Below, one piece after another: positions 24,271-37,279 of a stretch of DNA of 64,000 nt. Both the position numbers and the translations under genes were made by a program. Position 1 is the stretch's first letter. Every line of letters begins with the position of its first letter. The DNA lies in assembly GCA_001600455.1 (NCBI GenBank), contig BCKC01000001.1:6288441-6352440 (forward strand). Reading direction: 5' to 3'. The DNA comes from Endocalyx cinctus. Taxonomy: Eukaryota; Ascomycota; Sordariomycetes; Amphisphaeriales; Apiosporaceae. Under the pieces are notes generated by a model, which worked only from the letters and a program-made list of their open reading frames with translations, did not search any database and was not told the DNA's origin.

Positions 24271-27200
24271 TTAACCGGCGTTTCCCCTTTGGGTATACTT
24301 CTGCACCTTCTTTCTAGCACCTTTCGCCCATTTAGACAATCTTGCCCTCATTCTTCGATTGAACGGAAGACGCAAACCCCCTACCGATCGTACCTCGCTA
24401 CTTCGACTAAGGTTTCTATTACCAATCGTTAAGATTGAGGAATCCTTATCACTATCCCGCTTGTTTTCATCTTTATCTTGTGGTATCACAGAGAAATTCT
24501 CTGCTACCTGTGCCGGTGTGGTCGAAAGATTCGATGTTTTAGTTACGAGAGACCGAATCTGGAAGATGTGTTTCTTCAATCCGGAAGCCCGTCTCATCAC
24601 GCTATATTGACTCGGGCGTGGAGAGACACGAGACAGGTGAATCTCCGAAACCAACGAGGCATCTTTTTCTTGCTTGTTGGTTACATCGCTCGTACTGGTT
24701 TTATCAGTAGCTTCATCTAGAGGAGGGATAGGGTCATGCGCCAGGCACGTTTCCTGATGCAGTAGCTTCGCTCTCGGTGAATCTGCGAACAGATCGCGGG
24801 AGTCGTAGATGGTAAGATTTTCGGCCATTCGAGAGCTTTGAGCTCTAGGAGTATATCTTACAGTGGATTCTTCATAAGAATCTGTGCTTCTTCTTTGCGA
24901 AGACTTCACTTTAAATTTAGGCCGAGTAAGCGCATGGGTTTTCACGCTTCCCTGAGTTACCAATTCCGTATCTGCCCTGCTAGACGAACGATCATAATCA
25001 CTATTCGATCTCCGGGGCGCGTGGCTTTTTGAATTTGCCGCCCCAACGCTGGAAGACGCTCTCAGCTTCAATTTTAGCCTTGGAATAGCCCTTGGTAAGC
25101 CTGAGAATTGATTTTGATTTAAATGTGATTCGGATTTTGCCGAGCTTGGATGTCTCAATAGCCTATGATTGTCTGGTTCGTTGAACTTGAAAGGTCTAAG
25201 AACCTCGGCAAATTCATCGTCATCATTTTCAGTTGTTGGAGTCGATGACTCCACATATCCTGGATCACCTGGCAGAGGAGGTAATGCTTTCATCAACTGC
25301 GGTATGCTATTTTTAACGCGCAGCTCACGCGCCGGCGAGATTGGTTTCGGTGAGATGAGGGGCGCGGTTGAACACGATGGAATGATCTGTGGAAACTCTT
25401 CATATTTCTCTTTCGCCAGGCTTGTAGTGCTAATTCTTAAAGCTGCCGGATTTCTTTTATGTCGATGAAACTGCTGTCTTGGCGGTGTTGATTGGCCTTG
25501 TTCGTTAGGATGATTTAGCAGAGGGACATTCAATTCAGATTCGCCGAAATTGTTCGATGACTTCCTCGCAGGAATCAGCCTGTTAACTTTAGCCTGAGGC
25601 ATACCTCCGTCTAAAGATGCCTGTAAGCCTGCTGGCTTGCTTCTGGCGGGGCTAGAATGATAAATACGAGCTTTTGCCTGCTCTACGGGCAAGTGTCGAG
25701 GCTGGTTTCTAGAAGCATCGATAACACGCCTGGAGCTAATTAAGAGGCTTTGATCCGGCTCGGAAAAAGAACGACCATTAAAGGCTTCTTTAAAGTCAGG
25801 CAACACGGTTTCATCACCTGATTTCCCTTGCTCTTTGGCATTTTGTTTCCCAGGTTGATCTATCATGGCTTCTTTAGATTCTTCCCCACATATGTACTCA
25901 TCCGAAGTATCGTCCCTTAAGATGACAGCTTGCTCGCTCCTAATCGTAGGGTTTCTGCCAACAAGGATTTGTACATGTTTTTCTAGTGAGTTGGTTTTAG
26001 GTTTTGGAGTTGCTGCTGCGTGAAAGTTGGAGAAATTGAAAACAGGTATGTCTCTCGACTCTACGTCAAGGTTAGGATTAAATGTGTCTATAGATTCCCT
26101 CCCCACTTGAGAAGGCAGTAGATCGATATCACTACTACCTCTCCCGATCTTTCGAGTCGCGCTTGTGTAGTCAGGACTAGAAGGCGTATACACAGAGCGG
26201 ATTGACGACGCTCGACATCTAGGGGATGAGCTACTAGTGGTAGCTATGTGAATTTCCCCACCAGAAATTGTGCCTTGGATCGTTGGACTCATTTCGCCTC
26301 CGTCTGTATTTTGACTCTCATCTAAAAACGCGGAGTCGCCTTCTCCAAATACTTCAGGGAGATGGTCATCTGAACCATGAATTTCTAGAGGCTGTGATAG
26401 ATCTGACATTTCCGTAGGAAGGGGAACCACAAGGTGCGAATTTCCAGGGGTGGGAATTTGTCTACTCTCAAAATCTTCCGTGTAATCATAGTAGCGTGGT
26501 GCCGGAGGAGGAGGAACCAATCCGGCTCTGACGTTTGGTGGCATCTTATGATATATGTTGACGATGGAGCTTAAACTCGACGTTCTTGATGATACGCTGT
26601 TACCTCTCTCGCGAAAAGGGGGGTTCCAGGATACCATCGATGCCGCCGAAGGTGGACGAACTAGAATAGGCGCAGGGGGGCCTCGATTATTGGGTGGTAG
26701 TCCTGGGGGAAGCAACGAAGGGCTTGAGAAGTTCCCGTCTTGTCGTAAACCAAGATTAGGGTTTCTTTCTGATATGTTGGGATACGCAGGTCTAAAAGAA
26801 CCATGGACAGTCCTCTTAAAAAGACATTAGACATTTCTATTCAATGCAGGGTAGAGAAATTGACTACTCACGTATGAAATACGATCAATTTCTACCATGC
26901 GGCTGTAGTCCACCCGTCCATTTTCTGTCAATGCAGGGGAGACAGGACGTACCCCTGGGCGCTTTAGTCGAGTTGGATATGGGAAAGGAGATCTCGGACG
27001 TTGGAGATGCCCACCACGAGGGCTGAGGCTGGCGCTGACCTGGCTCTGTAATGTTGCATTCGACCGATGATGCGAGAGGTGGTGACGCGATCCACACGTG
27101 GTCATCGAGTATGAGCGAGGACCAAGATAATCTGTAGAAGTTGGCGATAACATGCTCGTAGATCTATGACTATTAGACCCGTACATGGAAATGATTTCGG

Positions 27201-27555
27201 AGGAAGAGTCTCCCTGCAGGTGAGACGTTTTATAGTTCTCTTGACGATATACATGATCGATAGGTCGATGCGAGAGTGGTTGTAGCTGGCTGATGCGTTG
27301 TGGAGATGGCGGAACCGGTTTAATGCTAAAAACGCCAATATCGCCGGTTTCCGTGGTCGTCTTTAGCATGCTCTCGAGAGCACCAGGAGAAGGAAGTAGG
27401 ACAGAATTCTCGTGGACACTGCGAAGGGGTTTATGAAGTGGACGTGAGGGCGAGGGACCCATGCCGGGTCGACTATGAGAGGAATAATTGCTATGCAGAG
27501 TGCCATGGCTTGAACTCCGTCTAGGTAGTCGTTGGTGTTCGGCAAGGGTAGACAT
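24271..27555 (-). CDS. Large low-complexity hypothetical protein, 1075 aa
   Basis: Two exons (27555-26872, 26814-24271) joined in phase 0 over a 57-bp intron encode 1075 aa. I do not recognise the family. The sequence is dominated by Ser, Pro, Arg and Asn and is probably mostly disordered. Visible elements are a proline patch (PPGLPPNNRGPPAPILV, about 255-270; LVPPPPAPRYYDYTEDFE), repeated SP/TP sites that look like phosphorylation targets, and a basic C terminus (RRMRARLSKWAKGARKKVQKY) that could bind membrane or nucleic acid. No signal peptide, transmembrane helix or catalytic motif. The continuous frame across a consensus intron (GTGAGT donor, TTTTTAAG acceptor) argues for a real gene, possibly a signalling or polarity scaffold. 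Confidence 0.75.
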
Positions 27556-30170
27556 AACTACTTAAACTAGTTCAAAAGAGTGGTGTAATAAATAAACAGC
27601 CGATTTTTCACTGAATACGATACTCATTCGAATGACAACGAACATTGATAGTCGACTGGTTTGAAACCACCGTAGTGGCTGAAGAGGAAATTCTCCAACA
27701 GTATTATGAGTCAATGTCAAGATGACGGAAGAGATTTGTCTATATCAGTTATACTTCGTTGTAATGAAAGAGAATATTGAAGATTTCTTGTACTGTTCGT
27801 CTGTTATTGAAACAACGGTCATGTTAATGATATGTTTACACTGGTATTAGTTGTGCCTAATTTAGGTCAAAATATCACATTGGATTGTTTGCACAGGCAC
27901 TTTTAGCTAATCATTAAATTAGGGCATTCGTTCATTTGTTCCTCCGGTAAGATGAGATGAAATATACTTTAAATTTTAAGATAGAAGGAACTTTCAATAT
28001 AAAAATACTAAAGAACGTCAAGTAGGAAACTGCCTTGTAAAGACTGAACTAGACAGTTTAAATTGTGATTCTGTCACTGGCACCTACCTATCTTATCCCA
28101 CTTGAAAATGTCAAGCTCAGACTAAACGTTACCTATCTGTGAGAACATATTCGCATATATTTTGGAAATACTTAATTTATCCTCTACAATATTAAGTACC
28201 TGAGTAGTCGAAGGAATTTGTCTCAACGAGTAGTTTCGTATAGTCACTGGAAGGCGATGGTAATCAAGAATATAGTTGGAAAAATTGGAATATGCAGTAA
28301 TTGCTACTGAGAATTCTCGAAGTACCTCATCTTTTCGACTCAGGCATAATTTTTTTAAGGGGATTCATTACTTTAAGAAATATAATATAGCCATTGTATG
28401 TTACTTAGTAGTAATCTACAATATATTTTAGTCTTCTTTGATTTCTACATAGCATGTATTTTGTTATGCTGACGTCGAGCTGGCCGATGTCGTTGAGAAA
28501 AGTGGAGGAAATATCGGCCGCTGAATAATCATTTCTAGTTCTTAGCTCTTGTAGTGTACAGAGTAGTTGGTGATTACATTGATCACTAATTATTTTTCTT
28601 CGTAATTATCTATTTTTATATATTTATTCATTTACGTGTTTGATCATATGAACTAAATCCTATTCATTTTTTTTCTCTTTCCTTTTCATTCTTGATATCT
28701 GGCCACTTTGAGAAGTAAATAGGCACGTGTCGTTAATAAATGTGCTTAAATAAAAACTAAAATGAATGGGATAACGTCAGATCAGACATAACCCATCAGC
28801 CCATGTTGTAGGGGCTACAGTGTATATACTGAAGGACTTGCTTACACGCTATCGGTACTCTAATACTTTTGTATTTTTGTTTAAACCTTGATTCTCCACG
28901 TATAAATGATCTGAGTGAGTACCTTCTATATTGGGGGTTTCGGAGGGAGGAATCGGGGGATGAATGAAAAACAAGAGGCTAATACAAGATTTGACCGTCT
29001 TATCTTCATTGGGAAACTCTTTTAAGTATAAGTACGTATTGAAAATAGAACAAAGGGCAATGTTTCAGTACTAAACAAATACAGAGCAACTCACCACCCT
29101 GCCAGCTAATTAATATTTCAATATATTCAGCATAATGCTGAAAGTTGTGTTCAGCCTCCTAACGTTCCTACATCTTGAAAAATGCAAGATGCTTGATGTA
29201 CGTGTAAGATAAAATAAATACGTAATTGGTTAAAGTACCAGCGGTAACAAGGATTCCCCAAATTTTCTTGAGCACTGATAGGTTCTAAATCAGAGAATTA
29301 ACCCCTCCAATCCCTAAGAGGGTCTTGGCGTCTTTTTTACTTATAGAGGACCCCTTACGGAGTATGTATTATATGTAATCAATTAATCTATACATAGTAT
29401 ATACATTGTGATGAACCCGCGATTTGGTATCATGATGTGGTAGATTCAGTGTAGAATAAAAGAGAACACCTGTCATTTGTATCTAGGCGATCCACTAAAA
29501 CTCCATAAAATCCGCCACGGTTAGGGCGGTCACATACATAGTACTATGGATAGTACTATGGACACTAGGTGGCGCGATTAGAAATCTATAGGCGGTATAC
29601 CATGCCGAACTAACTATTCTTCCCTTAATTGATTACCCAATTGATCAACATCCCACTAAAAGGGACACATCGCCATTAGAACTAAAGTGAATAAAGTCTT
29701 CTCAGAAAGCTTCTCATATTCGAACCTCTTTTCTCCTTCTACATTCTATATTCCTACAGCCAACTTTTTTTTCTTTTATACGTTTATTTAATATAGAAGC
29801 AGATACGTTTGTCTGTCTGTTAAGTCGGTCATCGTCAAATTCACCATTATCGTATAGTATAAAAAGGTATGTACGACAATTAACTGGCTGTGTACTACTT
29901 CATTACCTACTTGAACACTGTCATTTTTACTCAACCACCTTGAAAACTCAATGTGCCAAATATATATAAAGAGAGCAGCGAAGTCCACCTTTTGAGAATT
30001 GAAAGCCTAGAGGAACTTGTCTTCTAACGATTTCTCGATTGGGAATCTTGAGTTGTTGCGCACCTCATCCACCCTAACATAAATCCTCTCTATTTTATCT
30101 TTGAATTTAAACCATCTTTTGGTTTTCTATATTAATACTAACATTGATACTGTTGATTCAGTTGGTCACC
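27556..30170. promoter_or_regulatory. Divergent 2.6 kb AT-rich spacer
   Basis: Lies between the start of the 1075-aa gene (minus) and PDI (plus) and holds both promoters. No coding exon was recognised. The last 150 bases before PDI are pyrimidine- and AT-rich (CTAACATAAATCCTCTC). I did not find a convincing unfolded-protein-response element by eye. Confidence 0.45.
29539..29562. repeat. Perfect 12-bp tandem duplication
   Basis: TAGTACTATGGA occurs twice back to back (29539-29550 and 29551-29562), and each unit contains the palindrome TAGTACTA. It lies about 610 bp upstream of the PDI start. Confidence 0.7.
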
Positions 30171-31809
30171 ATGCGTTCGGTACGAAACTTGGCCTGGGGC
30201 CTGCTCGCGGCTGCTACTGTTGCCTCCGCCGCAGATGCTTCGGACGTCACCCAGCTTAAGAAGGACGACTTCGACGAGTTCATCGGCGCTAACGATCTTG
30301 TTCTTGCCGAGTGTATGTCGAGCCCCAAACCCATACTTTTCCGCTCACCTAGTTTATAAGCTAATACCTAAAATTAACAGTCTTCGCCCCGTGGTGCGGT
30401 CACTGCAAGGCCCTCGCCCCCGAATACGAAGAGGCCGCGACTACGTTGAAGGAGAAAGACATCAAGCTTGTCAAGGTTGACTGCACAGAAGAGTCCGACC
30501 TCTGCCAGAGCTACGGTGTCGAGGGCTACCCCACTCTAAAGATCTTCCGTGGCAAGGACAATGTCACTCCCTACTCGGGCCAGCGAAAGGCTGCTGCGTA
30601 AGTGACTAGCTTAAGCCTCTTATTCAGATTCCAGTACTCACCGGTATATGTTTTAGCATCACATCCTACATGATCAAACAATCCTTACCCGCCGTTTCCG
30701 CCCTTACTTCTGAGACTCTCGAGGAGTTCAAGACTGCCGACAAGGTTGTTATGGTCGCCTATTTCGAGGCTTCCGACAAGGCTTCCAGCGAGACGTACAC
30801 CAACGTTGCTGATAAGCTTCGGGACACATACCTCTTTGGTGCTATTAACGACGCCGCTGTGGCCGAGGCCGAAGGTGTCAAGACCCCCGCCATTGTTTTG
30901 TACAAGACCTTCGACGAGGGCAAGGCCACATTCACGGACAAGTTTGACGAGGAAGCCATCACCAGCTTCGCTCAGACCGCCTCCACTCCTTTAATTGGCG
31001 AGATCGGCCCCGAGACGTACTCAAGTTACATGTCGGCTGGTATTCCCCTTGCCTACATCTTTGCTGAGACTCCCGAGGAGCGTGAGGAACTTGGCAACGC
31101 TCTCAAGCCCGTTGCCGAGAAGTTCCGCGGTAAGGTTAACTTCGGTACCATTGACGCCAAGTCTTTCGGTGCTCACGCCGGTAACCTTAACCTCCCTACC
31201 GACAAGTTCCCTTCTTTCGCCATCCAGGAGACTGTTAAGAACCAGAAGTTCCCCTTTGACTCGGAGAAGGAAATCACTCACGACGCTATCCTTTCCTTCG
31301 TCGAGGATTTCTCTGCCGGTAAGATCGAGCCTAGCCTGAAGTCTGAGCCGGTTCCCGAGACTCAGGAGGGCTCGGTTACCGTTGTGGTTGGCAAGAGCTA
31401 TGAGGAGATTGTTCTTGATGACTCCAAGGACGTCCTCATCGAGTTCTACGCCCCGTGGTGCGGTCACTGCAAGGCTCTTGCCCCTAAGTACGAGGAACTT
31501 GCCACTCTCTTCGCTGAGAGCGAGTTCAAGGACAAGGTGGTGATTGCCAAGGTTGACGCTACCGCCAACGACGTACCTGATGAGATCCAGGGTTTCCCCA
31601 CTATCAAGATGTACGCCGCTGGCTCCAAGGGTGAGCCTGTCACCTACAAGGGATCCCGCACCGTCGAGGACCTGCTCGAGTTCATTAAGGAGAACGGAAA
31701 GTACAAGGCCGATGTGTCTGAGAAGACTGAGGAGGAGACGCCCGTGGCTCCGGCCGCGACCGAGACCACTAGCGGTGAGGCCGCCAAGGAGACTCACGAC
31801 GAGTTGTGA
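30171..31809 (+). CDS. PDI1: Protein disulfide isomerase, ER lumen
   Basis: Three exons (30171-30312, 30381-30597, 30657-31809) give 503 aa, the classic PDI length. It oxidises and isomerises disulfides in the endoplasmic reticulum. Order: signal peptide (about 1-20), thioredoxin domain a with [18 protein letters not shown] (CGHC at 53-56), redox-inactive b and b' domains, domain a' with [21 protein letters not shown] (CGHC at about 388-391), an acidic/Ala-rich tail and the ER-retrieval signal HDEL at the extreme C terminus. The first intron splits the sequence just before the first active site (LAE|FFAPW). Strong codon bias (C/G third positions) fits high expression and explains a long antisense open frame over exon 3. 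Confidence 0.97.
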
Positions 31810-32276
31810 GCAAGTAAAAATAGTAAAAATCTAAGCGACCTTTTTTCCCGTTCAATTGATGTACTCTGAACCAAAATCACTTTTACCTTTTTTTTATCCA
31901 TTGTCATATCTGTCTGGGTTTCATGGGACTGGGAGAAATGTTGCCAACTTCAGGTAGTTAGCACAAAGTTTTAATGATGAATTTTGCCGCATTATCCAAT
32001 AATCTTTTAATGTCTTAGGCCCGTATGTTTTTTTACAAAGCGCCCTATACGTATGATAACTTCGTCTCTTACGCAACGAACATAGCTATTGGGGAAAGTT
32101 ACATCAGCTCACATCTACTGCAACCTTCCCAATTAAGGTCTTTCTGCGCCAGTTCCTTCAATAGCCAACGAGCCATATGTAGGTGGCTCTCGCTCCATTC
32201 AAGCCGTGGATGTTTGTTATTTTCGTTCATATTTGCTTAGGTTGAAGTGTCTGCTTGGTTACCAGTTTAAACCTAG

Positions 32277-33864
<1,588 letters not shown>

Positions 33865-34453
33865 AAAAAAAAAAAAAAAAGAAAAAGTGAGCCGTATGGC
33901 TAGTTAATAAACTAGTTGTGATATCACTTCCCAGAATACCGTGGGCAAGATCTCTGCGCTGGTTATATTGTCGCTATTATTCCAATAAGATATCTTCTGA
34001 GATGGTAGCAGTGACACAGTATAGTATGGGTCTCACCCATACCATACACGGTATAAAGTAGATACCTAGAGATAAAGTAGCTACCGATACGTCATCTTTC
34101 ACCACATCCCACACTCATACTGTCACTGTCTGGTCTGGCCGCTGATAATGGCTGGTGTATAGTGAATGAGCCATGCTTCTCTCATAATTGCCTACACATA
34201 CTATCCGTACTTTACTTTGTATTAAGCAGCTTCCAAGAGAATATCGATAAAAAAAATAACCTGTACTTTGCCTCCAAATGAGATCAGATCTATTAATCGT
34301 TTAATTGTGTAGTCAATTGCTGTCGTTTTATTCAATTAACTAACAATACATTAACCTAGAATAAGAGACTCCTTTGGCTATCCTGATCCTTGTCTTCGGT
34401 CCTTCATTACTTAACGGTGGCCCAGATATCTCCCTCTATTCTCATCTTTTCTA
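33865..34453. other. Convergent 3' spacer with hairpin
   Basis: Between two convergent gene ends. It contains a perfect 8-bp stem with a 3-nt loop at 34023-34041 (GTATGGGT-CTC-ACCCATAC). It may act in 3'-end formation, but fungal terminators are not usually hairpins. The rest is AT-rich. Confidence 0.4.
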
Positions 34454-36617
34454 TTATCTCTTAGCAGAATTGTCTTCGCTATATGAAGTAATAACGCCTA
34501 TAACTCGGTCGATATGCGATAAGCTAAGGCTTTCATTTCTTTCTCTTGCAATTACTTGAGCACCTCGAACGATGTTTTTAATCTACTAGGGTCAGCAAGG
34601 GAACTTAACTTAGAGGTTCATGAAACTTACCCTTCTGCCGTTGATAGCTCTTTTTGCTAGCTGTGAGATTTCTTTATCGTTTATCTCCACGTCGAGGTCT
34701 TTCTTCGGACCTCGAGCTTTCTGTATAAAAGTCTTCCAGACCTTCGTCCTGGCCGCCTCGTCTAGTTCCGGGTACTGTATCGGGATGTGAATCCTGCTCT
34801 CAAAGGCGGGATCACAGCGGCCGACCTTGTTCGTCGTGAGGATGAGAATTCCTCGGAAGTATTCCAGCTGCCTCAGAAAGATGCTCACGAGCGCGTTTCG
34901 TTTAACGTCAAACGAGTTCCTCTCCTCAAGAAAGACGTCGGCCTCGTCCAGCAAGAGTACCGTGTCCCATTTATGGGCCTGCTCGAGAATCTCTGCCAGC
35001 TTCTTGTCGAGCTTGTCCGGCTCGACGCCGAGATCGCCGGCCGACACGGAGAACAGCGGTCGCTTGGTAATCTCAGCCATCGCCTCGGCCGTCAGCGTTT
35101 TACCGCATCCCGGAGGACCGCTGAATAGCGCGATGAGACCCCGTCCCTTTCCGGAGATGATGTCGTCGAAGTCATGGTTTAAGAAAGTATGCTGCTTCAC
35201 AAGGGAATGTACGAGCATTTTCGAGTTCTCGTCCATAACTAATTGCTCAAAAGCATCTTCGTTCCAAGTAATTTCGCGCAGTCGACCCATGGCGAAACCT
35301 CCTAAGGTTGAAACGAACTATTATAAGCCCCCATCCATATAATATGGCGAGTATAATAAGAGAGAGACTTACCCCATCGAGAATCACCGAAACTGTATCC
35401 CAAAGCCACGGGGGTGCATATCATCAGCTGCACATCCGTCAACCCATCACGCGGCAAGCTTCTATGTACGGAAGGAATAAATGCGGTGTTGGGACGCGAT
35501 GCTCTAAACGTCGACGGATCGATGATTGCTCTTCCATGAGTAGGAAACTTGGAGAAGATGGGTCTATAATTTGGGGTCCGTCGCTCCATCATGGCGTGCC
35601 CGCTTGTTTCCATGAGGCGACGAGTGGCTATGCTGGCAAATACTTTGCCTCTTTCCAACACCTCTTTACTTATTTCTTCGCTCCTTTCATGTTTCGCCAG
35701 AGGGAACATTGCAAGATCTTGGATTTTTCGAGTTCCCTCAAATTCCTCAATCGTGAAATCGAACGGTTCTTTAGCAATTCCGAATTTCACGCCGTCGTCT
35801 GCAACAATGTCGGACTGAAAATCCCAGTAGCAAATCTTTGTCAGCGGATCTTCTATAATCTTCATAGTTCGCATCATCAACACCTGGTCCTGGTCCGTAA
35901 GTTCATGGTACATATACACGAGGGTATTAGGCGGGAAAATCGTCCATAGAAGGTCCCATGTGATTTCATCAGTTTCGAGAAGTGATTCGAGGTTTTCGCT
36001 TATAGAACCAAAGTCATCCTTTATATACTGGAGCGCCACCTCGAGGCCATCTACCAGATCTTGGTCGAGAGGTGAAGCGTTTCTCGCCTCATCCAATCCG
36101 TCTTTCAAGATAAATCTGCTATGGTAGAAAAAATGTGGATGTGCCTACGTTCCTTTTTTTTTAAGTAACGAACCTATATGGAATCGAGATTTAATTAGAA
36201 AGCTTACCATAGGTGGATTCTTTCTTAGGGAAAGGCCTTCGACATCGCAATGAGCCTCTCGCAGAAACTTCGCCAGACTACTAGACTTAATATCGACCTG
36301 AGTGTCTTTATGACAACCCAAATTATCGATTATACGGCGTACCACCAGGACCGACTTTCCTCTAGAATTTTTCGCTTTGGCCGACCTAATTAGACGCGTT
36401 TGACTTGTCTGTCTAGGAGGCTTCTTAGTTTCATGTTGAAGTGTAATCCGGTTACCATAGATGATAATGTAAGCTCGCGCACTTACATGTCATACCTGTA
36501 AGTCGGTTAGAAAAGTTATCGACAACAATAGGCATCAACTCACACTTGATCATATCGCAGGATACGGTTCCTCATCGGCTTATCACCAGATGTCGGCTCT
36601 GGTACGTTGTCGCCCAT
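34454..36617 (-). CDS. AAA+ ATPase (fungal, single AAA core with long N-terminal domain)
   Basis: Exons 36617-36544, 36495-36487 (9 nt), 36412-36208, 36144-35373, 35301-34631 and 34582-34454 give 619 aa. The AAA module has Walker A GPPGCGKT (415-422), Walker B VLLLDEAD (468-475), the sensor/arginine region TTNKVGRCDPAFESRIH and a helical lid, NGRRIKNIVRGAQVIA, completed only by the last exon. The roughly 350-residue N-terminal part (LVVRRIIDNLG, ESLLETDEITWDLLWTIFPPNTLVYM, RVLERG-type KVFASIATRRLMETSGHAMMERRTPNYRPIF) matches the large fungal family of AAA proteins with an extra N-terminal domain of unknown function. Biochemical role unknown; by homology a remodelling ATPase. Transcribed head-to-head with the STAND gene. 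The micro-exon is in frame, so skipping it would still give a protein. Confidence 0.88.
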
Positions 36618-37279
36618 CCTTTAAAGTAATCAAAGTGATTTCTTGAGTAATATCACTGATATGAAAAAATAACTGAGTCATCAGAGATTCAAGATAGACA
36701 AGAAAACGAACGATCGAGATTCTTTGGTATGATATTCCATTCACATGAGAACGGAAGTTCATGGTTTATTAATGTACGACCCTGACCAGGCGTCCAAGTA
36801 GTGTCCGGCCGGTCGGTCGCGAACCGCCCCCTACTACAACATGAAGTCCCCCAGATTTCCCCAGCGGGTTTGATGATTCGTTCGTCTGGGGGGTAGTAAG
36901 CTGCATACCGCCAACTGCATGCTGCGCCTAATGGCTGCCTAGAAAGGCACCTTTACGGGCGCGCGCTGAATACGTCACATGGGAATTATTGGTCGCAACG
37001 TTTTTACACAAAGTAGAATATCCACACATGTCTGTCTAGGCATACTCGTAGGCATTCTAAACGGTAAGACTCTGGTGAATTAGTCTATCCGTCTCAATCC
37101 CAGATAATGTGTATCGCTTACCTACGGTAAATGTGAAAGCTATACCCAAAACTCCGATGCTTTCTTTTTCTTCTTTTGGTTTTGCTCATTCATTGTATTT
37201 TCAGACAGTAAGCTAGTAGTATATTTGATGAAGCACCGGCATATTTACAGAAAATTTCCGGTTTAACCAGAAAATCACC
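36618..37279. promoter_or_regulatory. Shared divergent promoter, AAA+ ATPase / STAND gene
   Basis: These 662 bases separate two divergent start codons. The central part (36780-36990) is GC-rich compared with other spacers in this window (GGCCGGTCGGTCGCGAACC, GGGCGCGCGCTG). No known regulatory motif was identified. Confidence 0.5.

Noticed and set aside
31021..31797. 258-codon open frame antisense to PDI
   Set aside because: It mirrors the strongly biased codons of PDI exon 3; its composition (Leu/Gly/Val-rich) has no domain, and PDI is certain on the other strand.
35308..35949. 213-codon plus-strand frame over the AAA+ gene
   Set aside because: Lies antisense to the conserved N-terminal domain of the AAA+ protein, whose family motifs and splicing are clear.
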